A stretch of DNA of 64,000 bases from Dactylis glomerata (lineage: Eukaryota; Streptophyta; Magnoliopsida; Poales; Poaceae), in NCBI GenBank assembly GCA_007115705.1, contig QXEO01001034.1, positions 1,736,001-1,800,000 of the forward strand, given 5' to 3'. The notes beneath the pieces are model-generated. The model saw only the letters and a list, made by a program, of their open reading frames with translations. It did not search any database and was not told the origin of the DNA. The position numbers were made by a program, and so were the translations under genes. Numbering within the stretch: the first letter of the stretch is position 1; every line of letters begins with the position of its first letter. This document shows positions 11,761-20,773 of the stretch, piece after piece.

Positions 11761-13519
11761 AGCATACGATATTAGGCAACAACCTATCTATCTATGCATG
11801 CCATTTTTTTTCTTTCCTCCTCTAGCCTATTCCTCTTCTTCCTCTAGAAGCGCACAGCCATGGATGAGAGGAACAAGGTCAGGGCGGGCGGGTGTGCCAC
11901 GATCAACAGAAGCAGCCGCCACACACGTACACCGGAAGAGCCCCGGACGGCGAGCTCCGTTTGCCAGTTGCCGGTTGTTGGCGCTCCTGATGGGAGCTCG
12001 GACCAGGGCTTGGTTGCGCCCAAGACGCCCCTAGCACGACAGGAGGGGAAGAGGGTGCAGCTGCCCGCTTAGTAGAGTGGAGGTGTAGGAGTGCGACGGC
12101 TCCTAGCACGACGGCGACGGGAGAAGCTAATCGGGAACGGCGGAGGCATGTTCGAATTTGGCCACGAACGGCGGCGGGCGTGCCTGCGACTAGATGGGAT
12201 GGGACGTACTCCCTCGCCGAGGATGACCAGCCGAGGAGGCGCCGGCATCCAGGATCACGACGGCAAGGCCTAGCAGAGCCTCAACGATTGCCAGCGGGGC
12301 GCACGGACGAGCGGCGCTGCAGGGAGCTGCTGGAGCCGGTGAGCCACGATCAGCGCGGCCGAAGCTGAGCGACCTCTGAAAATCCACAGACTGAGGAGAA
12401 GGAGACACGTGCAGTAGGAGGCAGGGGTAGGGATGGCGGTGCTGTAGTCCGAGGATGGAGGCGGGGTAGAGCTGGCCGTGCCGACGGCCAGGAAAGGATG
12501 CAGCGGGACTCTGCCCCGTTCGTTCTTTGTCGTGTAGCGCGTGCGACGGAAACGTTGTTTCATCGCAGCTGCGTCGCCAAGAATCTCCCTAAAAAGTTCA
12601 TTGCGTTTTTTCGTGTTCTTCAGTTACACGACTCCATCCCGAAAATTATACTGGAGTAGTTGTTGGTCCTGAATTTACCAATGTCCAGTTAATCACCTTG
12701 CTTTTTTATAAGAAAATCCTGAATGTTTCAGTATTGTAAGCTATTGTGATTGACGGGCTGTGGATCTTGAATTCTATCAGTAGAACTCGAGTTTTCTGTA
12801 ATCGTCTTGCTTCTTGGTTTGAAAGTTTTGTGAACTTACTGTAGTTTTCATAGTTCTTTGTAATCAAGAAAATCCTCAATTTCACGCAATTTCCTTGCAT
12901 GCTGGTAATCAGCAAGTATACCTTTAGCAAATTTCTTGTTAAATAATCATAATGGAACTTGACATCTTTTAATTTGCTGGCTTATTGGTAACAATTTTCT
13001 TGCGTTTTGGTATGCTTCATGTGGAATCAGGATTTGACCTTCTTGATAAGTATACTCCAGCGTTTTACGGTGTTGGTTACATGGTCCATCACCAAGATAA
13101 CTAGACCATGAAAGCGCGCGTTGCCGCGCTGCTCATATCTAAGGAAATGATAGAGATGGTGTGCATCATATGGACAACTCCATTTTTTGTGAAATAAATA
13201 AATTGAAAAGCAGATATTTTTCCTGGATAGAATGGGCTATAAGTGTACTGCAGAGCTTTAATGATGTGGTATGTCAATGTATTTGTGACTGTTCAAGTCT
13301 AGTTGGATTCCATAATTTTTTAGTTGATTTTTTTTTCACATCGTCTATTGAAGTGTTAGTGGAAAGATAATGGCATGTTATGATGATGCTCACTTACAAC
13401 TCGTTATGTTATTTAGATAAGATTAATCAATCTATTGGGTGGCTATTTATAATGACATGTTTCGTAGCTATAGTATCTGATATGTTGCATATATGTTAGT
13501 TTAAGGAGGCTTGTATCGG

Positions 13520-14414
13520 CAGTAGTTCAACTAAGGCATTATCTACCCTCCTCCTAGCCTCCCTTGAGAGTCCCATGTGAGCCCCCGGGCCATCCCGATG
13601 CTGGAGCCGGCGGCGCCACCGTCATTTCTTGGCTAAGGAGAGGCGCCGGCCCCCTGTATAGTTGTAGCAGTAAGAGGTTGCCCAGCTTTTGTTGTGGTTT
13701 GGCGCGATGCCCTTAGGTTGGAGTGGGGCGGCAGATCTTGGCGGCTAGATTTGTCTGCGACTAGGGTTCCTTCCTCTTCTTCTTCGACTCCGGCGGTCGG
13801 AGCCGAGGGTGACGAGGAGGACCACGATCTCCTCAAATAAAGCCGTGGGTCGTCACCACCTCGAGAGGTGGATTTGCGGTGCTGGGATACTCCTGCCGGC
13901 CGGCCACGATGGCGAGGGGTCAGAGCGCTTCTTCACCTCTAGATCTTCTTCTCGAGGGCGGTTCTTTTTCGAGCTCAACCACGCTGGAGGCTTCTACGCC
14001 CCCGTGATCTTCAGCCGGAATGGCGGCACATCTTCAACCTCTGACGCGGAGGCCTTGAGAACTCACTGTTGGAGCTCGATGCCGCTTCGTTGCCAAGTGG
14101 CTCATCCCCGACAACTTAGAGGTAGCCAGCGGATGCAGTTCATCTCCAGAAGAGGGCCTTCGAGTGCTCTGCCCTTGCTCCTCGGCGACATCGCCTTGAG
14201 GACGCCGGTGTCTGGTGGCACATACTCCCAAGGACTTGATTGCTTTCCATCTTTAGTTCTAGGGTGTTTTTTGCAATTTGAAAGCCCTTATCTTCAAATA
14301 GTCAGGTTCTTAGGGCGAGTTTAGGTAAGGGGCTTTCTGCAGTTTGTACCTGCCACGTGTTCTGAGTAATGAAAGTGGTACATGGGTCCTTCGGGACCCT
14401 TCCCGTGTTCAAAA
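13520..14414 (+). mobile_element. Retroposon (about 895 bp) flanked by a 17-bp target duplication
   Basis: AAGGAGGCTTGTATCGG occurs at 13503-13519 and at 14415-14431. The interval ends in an A-run (14411-14416) just before the right copy. That combination indicates target-primed reverse transcription on the + strand. The body is GC-rich at its 5' part and carries no reverse transcriptase motif. It is either a non-autonomous LINE derivative or the retrocopy of a cellular transcript. The 171-codon ORF at 13809-14324 has no domain I recognise. Confidence 0.75.
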
Positions 14415-14678
14415 AAGGAGGCTTGTATCGGGGGCTTGTGTGTTGATAGAAGAAGGAAATAAGGATCAAGAGCAACGGTGGTAAAACGTGAAATATATGT
14501 TTTATACCGAAATGTTGGATTATCTTGGTTACTCTTTATCGAAAAAATTGTCTTGGTTATGGTCATGAATTGGTTTAACTTATTGGTTGGATAAACATAT
14601 AGCTTGTCATTACGTGGAAGATGATTTTAGATGAATTCTTAAGAACGCTTTTTTGGAAAGCCTCACTACTTGATGGAA

Positions 14679-15481
14679 TGCGACAAAAGGATGCTGCCCC
14701 TATTATCTTCGACCGATCAAGAAAGAGGATATGCTCGGTTTGCGAAGCTTTGGAAAATAATTTTTGGGTTTAACAAATCAACACCTAAGACGGACTATCA
14801 TTGGGACACATCATGCAATTCTTCAAGCTTTGAGAAATGCTTGGAACCGTGCACATTGACCAAGACTCCACAGACTCGATTACTTCCCATGCCTTCTTTG
14901 GTATGGAAGCCTTGGGCACCTCCCAAATACAAAAAATTTGCTTGGTTGGTCATTCAAAATAGAGTGTGGACGTTGGATAGACTTGAGCAAAGAGGGTGAC
15001 CAAATTGTGGGCTATGCAAGATTTGTAACCAAGTGCAAGAATCGGGCTCGCATCTTCTATTTAAATGCGCTTCACCATTCAAATTTGGACGGCCCTGAAG
15101 AATTGGCTAGGTCTCCATGACATTGAGCCAAGAGAGTGACATATCATGCGGAATGTCAAACAATGGTGGATTGAAGTGATACACAAAAACGGGCAATCAA
15201 GGAAGGTCATGGCATCGCTTGCGATGTTGGTTAGTAGGGAAATTTCGAAAGAAAGGAATGCGAGTTTTTTTGAAACCTTTCTACTACTCCGGCAATGCTT
15301 GTGACAAAAATCAAAGAAGAGGTGGCGTTGTGGAGCTTAACCGGGGCTAAAGCTTTGAGTAATATAATACTGTGAGGGTAGGCTTTTGTTATCTTCTTGG
15401 CCAAAAGTTGGTTTGTAAGACCTCTAAATCTTCTTCTTAATCAATGAAAATAACACGTCTTTTGTCTTGTTTCAAAAAAAA
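14679..15481 (+). mobile_element. 5'-truncated LINE with zf-RVT-like remnant
   Basis: Conceptual translation with frame changes gives WKPWAPPKYKKFAWL, then CGLCKICNQVQESGSHLLF and later LASLAML-like text, which matches the zinc-binding region (zf-RVT) that follows reverse transcriptase in plant L1-type LINEs. The sequence ends with an A-run at 15473-15481. TTGATGGAA is found before (14670-14678) and after (15482-15490), a candidate target duplication. Several stops and frameshifts make it inactive. Confidence 0.7.
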
Positions 15482-15542
15482 TTGATGGAAGAAAAACAGT
15501 GTAGTTGCTGGTTTGACAAATTAAAGGGTGTTCTCAGTGCAT

Positions 15543-16947
15543 CACTAGTAGAAAAACGGCTTTTAGTCCCGGTTGGTAAAGGCCTTTAGTCCCGGTTGTA
15601 GCAACCGGGACTAACCAATCGGGACTAAAAGTCCCCCTCTTTAGTCCCGGTTGTGCCACAACCCGGGACTAAAGACCCTCCACGTGGCCGCCCTGAGTGC
15701 TGTGGGCTGGAGAACCCTTTAGTCCCGGTTGGTAAGGTTATTTTGTTATTTTCAAATATTTTCGAAAAAAGTTTCAGATTATTTCAATTTTTTTTGAATT
15801 TTCCTATTTTTGGATTTTTGATTTGTTTGACAGTTTTCCCTCTAATCTCTAATCACCACCCCTATGTCATGTCAAAGTATATACTCGTGGTCCCACTTCC
15901 CGGCCGGTCACCCATCCTTACACTACTCCACCCTTAGCACGCTTAACTTCTTTATTCCTTCCCTACTAGCTTCCAAGACTGCGCTCGTGACTTCTTGATA
16001 ATACTATGCTATGAATTGTATTAACCCCTTAGACTTTGATAACATATCATTTTACTTTTTTGAGTTCCAAATAATTTCAAAAATAAGTAATAATGATTAA
16101 GTAATAATAAGCATCAATGAATTTCAAATAATCTTTATGCAAAATTTAATTATTAATTTTAAAACTCAAAATATTCAAAAAAAACAAAAAATTCAAAAAT
16201 CTTAAAAAATTCCAAAATAATCTAAAAACTTCAAAATAACTAAAAAGTGGAAGAAACAACTAAAGAAATAAAAAAATCCTTCAAAAAATCATTTTTTTCT
16301 CATTTTTCTAACAAAAACTAAAATCTTCCTGCTTTCATATTTCCCTTTGGAATTTTGAGAAAGTAGAATTTGTGCAAACGGCCTACGGCTGTTGAAATTG
16401 GATGTAAAATTTTGTGTAGATAATTTTCCATATATTATACGTTTTTTTCGAGTCCGTATGCAAAAGTTAGAGCCGTTTTAATTTGGAACAACCTTTTTTT
16501 GCAAAAAAAATCAAAATTCAAAATTTCAAATTTTCCATAAAAGTTAGTTGCATGAGGTACATGCATGTCAAAGGATTTTGAAATTTGAAGTTTTTATCAT
16601 TTTCGTTTATTTTTTTTAGACGTTTTTTCTACGCGGGGGGGGGGGGGTAGGCATGAGAGGAAAATTGGGGGAGACCCTTTAGTCCGGGTTGGTAACACCA
16701 ACCGGGACTAAAGGGTGGGGCTTTAGTCCCGGTTGGAGATACCAACCGGGACTAAAGGTCACTAACCCTTTAGTCCCGGTTCGTATCTCCAACCGGGACT
16801 AAAGGTCCCATTTGAACCGGGACTAAAGATTTCTGGCCCACATAGCCTTTTGAACCGGGACTAATGTGAGCATTAGTCCCGGATCAAAACACAACCGGGA
16901 CTAAAGCTCAAATTCATCCTGGATATTAGGCCTGTTTTCTACTAGTG
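15543..16947. mobile_element. Complete non-autonomous CACTA transposon (1405 bp)
   Basis: The left end is CACTAGTAGAAAAACGG and the right end is the inverse, TTTTCTACTAGTG. A 3-bp target duplication CAT flanks it (15540-15542 and 16948-16950), as expected for CACTA (En/Spm) elements. Both subterminal regions contain many direct and inverted copies of TTTAGTCCCGGTT and its complement AACCGGGACTAAA, the usual transposase-binding subterminal repeats. The middle is AT-rich without a transposase ORF. Structurally complete and probably moved in trans. Confidence 0.93.
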
Positions 16948-16950
16948 CAT

Positions 16951-17160
16951 GGTCAAGACTGTTACAACATAATATAAAACTACTTAATAGTAAATTGGAG
17001 CAAGCTTTTGGGGGACATGGCAAACATAAAGTTTTTCATATTAAAGAGCTTTCTCATTAATTAATAGACATGAGTATAGTCATGTTGAATGCATGATAGC
17101 AGAAATTTTCGGACCAGGCATGCTTAGTTAACAGGTGAGTCCCAAATTTGCACTATTACG
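16951..17160. other. Short spacer between CACTA and the next insertion
   Basis: AT-rich with no gene or repeat signature. Confidence 0.4.
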
Positions 17161-17171
17161 TTTTACAAAGG

Positions 17172-18239
17172 AAAATGATACAATTCAGGCGGGGGATGTG
17201 CGCTTTGCGTCCTCCGCATCAAGGAAGGAGGAAGAATGGGGAAGATATGGTTGGGGGTGGGCCCATGCCCACGTTGCTCGCTTTCAGTCCACGTGATGTG
17301 GACGCGTGTCGCTTTGTCTTTCGTATCCTCTATTCGTTCAGAAACAAAATCCCCCACGCGCATGGCCCCGTGTGTATCCAGCATCCCACCAGCGACCTGT
17401 AACGTACATCTCCGACAAGTCGCCAGCCGCCACGGCCGCCTCCGATACCCTACATCTCCTCTCCCCTCATCTCTAATGGCGTCAATTAGATCTCCTCGCG
17501 TTGCTGCAGCAAAATCGAACACGAGAGACACCGGCGGTCGCTCGTCGGAGGTGCTACCTACGGCAGCTGGCGGTGCTAAAGGAGGCATTTGGCGATGCTG
17601 CAAGCCGCAGCCGCCGATGCTACTACAGGCGGCAGCGGGCGGTGCTGCGGTCCATGGTCAACTATGCTACCGGCGATGCTACCGGTAGCAGGCAACGGTG
17701 CTGCCAACCTTGGGGCGATGCTGCCGCAAGGGGATGCGGGTGCTATCGGCGGCAGGCGGCGATGCTGTCGGCGGCGGGCGGCGGTGCTACCGGCGGTGGC
17801 GGTGGTGCTGCAGAGGAATGGCGACAATGCTTTCGGCGTCACTCAGAGATGCTACCATCGGTTCGTGGCGATGCTACCATCGGTTCGTGGCGATCCTACC
17901 ATCGGTGCATGTTGATGCTACCGGCGGTGGGCTGTGGCAGTGCTCGCCGGAATCCATGTGTTGCTCATCGGAATGAGCGTGCTGCCGGTGGCACAACCGG
18001 AGATGGTCAGAAGGACGAGGGGAGGAAGGGGCCAGGCCGATGTCTCTCGGAAGAAGAATCGGAGGAGGGGAACATGGTCGTCCTTTTTTCCCTGCAGGAG
18101 AGACACGTCGGAGGATCGGAAGCCCCGGTCCTTCGGGGCAATGGCGTAGCTTCATGGGGGCCAAAGTGGGCCGTGGCCCCCAGCCCATGAAATTCAGCCC
18201 AAGCTCCGCCACTGCTTCGGGGGACGCTCAGCAGTGCCC
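17172..18239. mobile_element. Candidate Mutator-like element with GC-rich tandem core
   Basis: TTTTACAAAGG (11 bp) occurs at 17161-17171 and 18240-18250. The inner ends share weak inverted similarity around GCGTCC(T/C)CCG. The core (about 17500-17950) is a degenerate array of GGCGATGCTACCGG-like phrases. The 229-codon ORF across it is repeat translation, not a protein family I know. A small hAT MITE lies inside its right part. Superfamily is less certain than for the element at 9182. Confidence 0.5.
18139..18214. mobile_element. 76-bp hAT-type MITE with perfect 8-bp target duplication
   Basis: CTTCGGGG flanks it on both sides (18131-18138 and 18215-18222). The ends are CAATGGCGTAGCTTCA and, inverted, CAGTGGCGGAGCTTGG, an imperfect 16-bp terminal repeat. 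This is a very short but structurally complete hAT MITE. Confidence 0.8.
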
Positions 18240-18325
18240 TTTTACAAAGGCCATGTCATTTATACAGGATAGGCAACACGCTAGCTCAGTGTTCTCTTCT
18301 TGTTTTCCAGAGTTATCAGCTTAAT

Positions 18326-18473
18326 TTCCATATCTCGATCAGAGCTTTCCATATCCTGCAGGGGTTCGCCTCGAACCGCCTTTCCTTGCAGCAGAAGCCG
18401 TGAGCTTCGACCTTCGAGTCCCGCTCCGCGCTCCGACCTCCACTCCAAGAACCACTGTCCGTCCGCTATATAA
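18326..18473 (+). promoter_or_regulatory. Core promoter of MYB copy 2
   Basis: Two TTCCATATC motifs (18326-18334, 18347-18355) and a TATATAA box at 18467-18473. It lacks the third motif and all upstream flank of units A and C, so regulation may differ from copy 1. Confidence 0.55.
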
Positions 18474-18628
18474 GGCACCACGTGTCCACGCAGCGGCGGC
18501 CTTCACCACCACCCGCACCGCATCCAATTTTCTTCTATTCCGTCCATCCCACGGCACCAGCTTCGTCCCACGATCAAGAGGCGATCGACCGGAACACCGG
18601 AGGCGAAGGGAGTTCGTTCGACGAGACG

Positions 18629-19372
18629 ATGATGCCGTCGTCCTCGTTTCCGGACCCCGCCACGCGGCCGGCGGTCAGGAAGGCGATGTGGAGCGAGGAC
18701 GAGGACCGCGTGCTGCGGGAGCAGGTGCGCCGCCACGGCCCGCACAACTGGGACGCCATCTGCGTCCCGCTGCAGCCGGAGCGGAACGCCAAGTCGTGCC
18801 GCCTCCGCTGGTGCCAGCACCTCGACCCCCGGGTGGACGCCGCCAGGCCCTTCACCTGCGACGAGGACAAGCTCATCGTCAAGTACCAGGCCCTCTACGG
18901 CAACCGCTGGTCCACCATCGCCGAGTTCCTCTCCGGCCGCACCGACAACGCCATCAAGAACCGCTGGAACTCCGTCCTCCGCAAGCACCACGCCCACCAG
19001 CCCCAGCCCCCCACGGCCAACCACCAGGCCCCCCCGCGCCACTACTGGGCTCCTCCGTGCGCCACGATACCCGAGCTCACTCCGGGCTGCCTCCCGCTGT
19101 TCCCTCTGGCGCCCGGGGATGTCAGGATCGCCAGGGGAGTTCCCCCGCTGCCTCCCCGCGCGCCCGAGGACGACGACATGTCGGACGCCGAATCATCTGC
19201 GGAGCAGTGCCTCCAGCTCTTCCCTCTGGCGCCCGGGGATCTCAAGGTAGGCGCGGCGGCCTCGAGTGACTTCTCTTGCGGAGCGGATGACCCGATCACC
19301 CAGCTCAGGCTCGCGCCGCCGGCGAGGATGGTGTTCGAGGTTATGCCGCTGCGGGCGTACCGGCTGTCTTAG
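18629..19372 (+). CDS. R2R3-MYB transcription factor, copy 2 (intact, 247 aa)
   Basis: A close paralogue of the gene at 7842. All hallmark residues are present: the three R2 tryptophans, R3 with Phe then two Trp, and the recognition helix SGRTDNAIKNRWNS. Both LFPLAPGD motifs are kept. Relative to copy 1 it lacks part of the N-terminal Gly/Thr stretch and has extra His/Gln/Pro residues after R3. Two ATGs occur in tandem at 18629 and 18632; either may be used. The open frame continues upstream but only through a GTG and the TATA/leader region, so it is not coding. Intronless. Expected to be a nuclear DNA-binding regulator; targets unknown. Confidence 0.93.
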   Translation: MMPSSSFPDPATRPAVRKAMWSEDEDRVLREQVRRHGPHNWDAICVPLQPERNAKSCRLRWCQHLDPRVDAARPFTCDEDKLIVKYQALYGNRWSTIAEFLSGRTDNAIKNRWNSVLRKHHAHQPQPPTANHQAPPRHYWAPPCATIPELTPGCLPLFPLAPGDVRIARGVPPLPPRAPEDDDMSDAESSAEQCLQLFPLAPGDLKVGAAASSDFSCGADDPITQLRLAPPARMVFEVMPLRAYRLS

Positions 19373-19926
19373 TTTGGTCCTTCTTACGCATCTCTCTACT
19401 TTTTGCTGATCCTGGGGAATTCTTCTGGTGGAATTTGACTTCTGATTCAAGAGCTGTGGATGATCGAGAAGGTTTAGGCGCTACCGTAACTGAAGAGATG
19501 TGAATGTTAGGATCATTAGAGTTCTTGATTTTTCGTAATCGTCTTGCTTGGTTGTTGATTTGGTGATCAAGTAGTTCTGGAGTTAGCGTAATTTTCTTTC
19601 TTCTTGGTAATCAAGAAAGCTATTGTAATGAACGAGCTGTGGATCTTGGATACTTGGTATCAATAGAACCCCGAATTCAATTTTTTTTTCTAAATTTACT
19701 GTAATTGTCTTTTATTTTGATTTTTATTTTTTTTATTTATGAATAGAAAAAATTCATTCTATCCTTGGGTCAGAGGTTTGGTCCGAAAAAATTAGGAACA
19801 AAACGTCTACCGCATGGAAGTTTATAGCGCTGGATTTCCACGAAAGTGGAATTCTTCCCATCAAGATCCTTTTGAACGTCTCTACGATGAGTCCAGGTTC
19901 TATCTCCAAACTATGTCTTTTTTCAT

Positions 19927-20145
19927 TCATTCTCCGTTAGTTTTTTCTCTATCTAGAAGTGGAATAGAATAACCCGGTTGAAGGGTAATGATCATACGTC
20001 TGTAATGCATTGTATGTCCCAGAATAGGTCCTATTCTTCTACCCTTTCCAGGTAGTCGATGGCTATTCACAGCTACTACCTTAACACCAAAGAAGAGTTC
20101 GACCCAATGCTTTATTTCTGTCTTAGTGAATCCCGATTCGACATT
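19927..20145 (-). pseudogene. rpl23: rpl23 C-terminal fragment (plastid ribosomal protein L23)
   Basis: The minus-strand frame reads NVESGFTKTEIKHWVELFF and later GPILGHTMHYRRMIITLQPG, the C-terminal two-thirds of plastid L23, ending shortly after LLDREK. The N-terminus is missing and the frame runs without a stop into rpoC2 sequence, giving a chimeric ORF with no biological meaning. Plastid genes have no nuclear promoter here, so this is a fossil. It may derive from the rpl23 pseudogene copy near rbcL in grass plastomes, since the sequence beyond the stop is not rpl2. Confidence 0.88.
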
Positions 20146-20638
20146 AATATCGCCGGAAAATATTTTGAGTTCTGTATGGCTTTTTTTTCTCTTCACTCGG
20201 ACCAGTCCACCTAGTCGACTTCTTGTATTTTTTGTGAGTTGTGTATCCACTCCAATAATACTATTGTCAAGTACCTTTAGGGATGAAGATCTCGGCAAGA
20301 TATGCAGTTCTTGAAGAATGAAAAAAAACCGATCTACTTCTTTTTGGTATTTTATACTAAATTCTTTTGTTCCTCGATGCTCAATTAAACCCTCTTTTTT
20401 TAAGATGGAATCTTCCTCTGGGCTCTCGTATTCGTCCTCGGAGTCTTCTTCTAAGTCTTCCTCTAAAGTCCCATATTTGTTCTCTAAGCTTTCCCCGGGG
20501 CTCCCATAGTCGTCTTCTAAGTCTTCCTCTAGGGTTCCATATTTGCTCTCTCGGATCCTATATTTACTCTCTGGGCTCCTATATTCGTCTTCTGAGTCTT
20601 TCTCTAAAGTCCTATATTCGTTCTCGAGGTTCCCATAT
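20146..20638 (-). pseudogene. rpoC2: rpoC2 internal fragment (plastid RNA polymerase beta'' subunit)
   Basis: The minus strand reads an acidic repeat region ([20 protein letters not shown] and similar) followed by KEGLIEHRGTKEFSIKYQKE, DRFFFILQELHILPRSSS and LGGLVRVKRKKSHTELK. This is the grass-specific Glu-rich insertion and the conserved segment after it in rpoC2. The frame is open throughout, which suggests a fairly recent transfer. The join to rpl23 falls at about 20145/20146 after FSGDI. Confidence 0.88.
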
Positions 20639-20773
20639 CTTTATATGGAAATGAAGGAATCCGGAGTAATTAATGAAAAAAATATTGAGGAATCAAAGGT
20701 AGCTCTAGTCTATGGCCAAATGAATGAACCACCGGGAGCTCGTATGAGAGTTGGTTTAACTGCCCTAACTATG
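20639..20773 (+). pseudogene. atpB: atpB internal fragment (plastid ATP synthase beta)
   Basis: The + strand reads [15 protein letters not shown], then [20 protein letters not shown] and GLTALTM, a highly conserved stretch of the ATP synthase beta subunit. It stops abruptly at the return to nuclear sequence. INEKNIEES departs slightly from the expected INEQNIAES, a sign of decay. The orientation is opposite to the neighbouring rpoC2 piece. Confidence 0.9.

Larger units (their letters stand above)
9182..12589. mobile_element. Non-autonomous Mutator-like element (about 3.4 kb) with 9-bp target duplication
   Basis: TAAAAAGTT is present at 9173-9181 and again at 12590-12598. Removing the interval and one TAAAAAGTT restores collinearity with unit C near 25110-25170 (gattt-gacc-ttcttgataag...gttcactgcgtttt). 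The ends show a degenerate inverted repeat (TCTAGGCATCGG...TGCGAT near the left, TCTTGGCGACGC...TGCGAT inverted at the right). Both ends are GC-rich and the middle is AT-rich and repetitive. No transposase ORF is visible. Nine-base duplications are typical of Mutator-like elements. The GC-rich shoulders could be captured gene fragments, which I cannot identify. Confidence 0.7.
5985..13115 (+). repeat. MYB tandem unit A (split by a 3.4-kb insertion)
   Basis: The 5' flank (about 5985-7500), MYB gene and 3' flank (8595-9172, resuming at 12599 and running to about 13115) align by eye with unit C (about 20800-25260) and partly with unit B (18315-19710). Shared landmarks include the 'aacaatgccattctt' start, the 'cttgcggaacaccaagact' block, the MYB promoter and repeated 3' text such as 'tttccttgcatgttggtaatcag'. 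Non-coding flanks are conserved as well as the gene, so the copies come from segmental tandem duplication rather than retroposition. Confidence 0.75.
18315..19710 (+). repeat. MYB tandem unit B (short unit)
   Basis: Homology to units A and C begins at the promoter (CTTAATTTCCATATCTCG) and runs through the gene and about 330 bp of 3' flank to 'ctaaatttactgtaattgtctt'. Its upstream flank is missing, and its 3' flank is interrupted by plastid DNA, after which the phrase CTTCTTGATAATC resumes and unit C follows. Confidence 0.7.

Noticed and set aside
17501..18190. 229-codon ORF
   Set aside because: Its repetitive Arg/Gly/Ala composition mirrors the degenerate DNA repeat and no domain is visible.
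18482..18628. 49-residue extension of MYB copy 2
   Set aside because: It would begin with GTG directly after the TATA box, so the region is promoter and leader; copies 1 and 3 start at the conserved MPSSSF.
19927..20298. A single novel 123-residue protein
   Set aside because: It is a fusion of plastid rpoC2 and rpl23 fragments opened from a TTG; not a gene.
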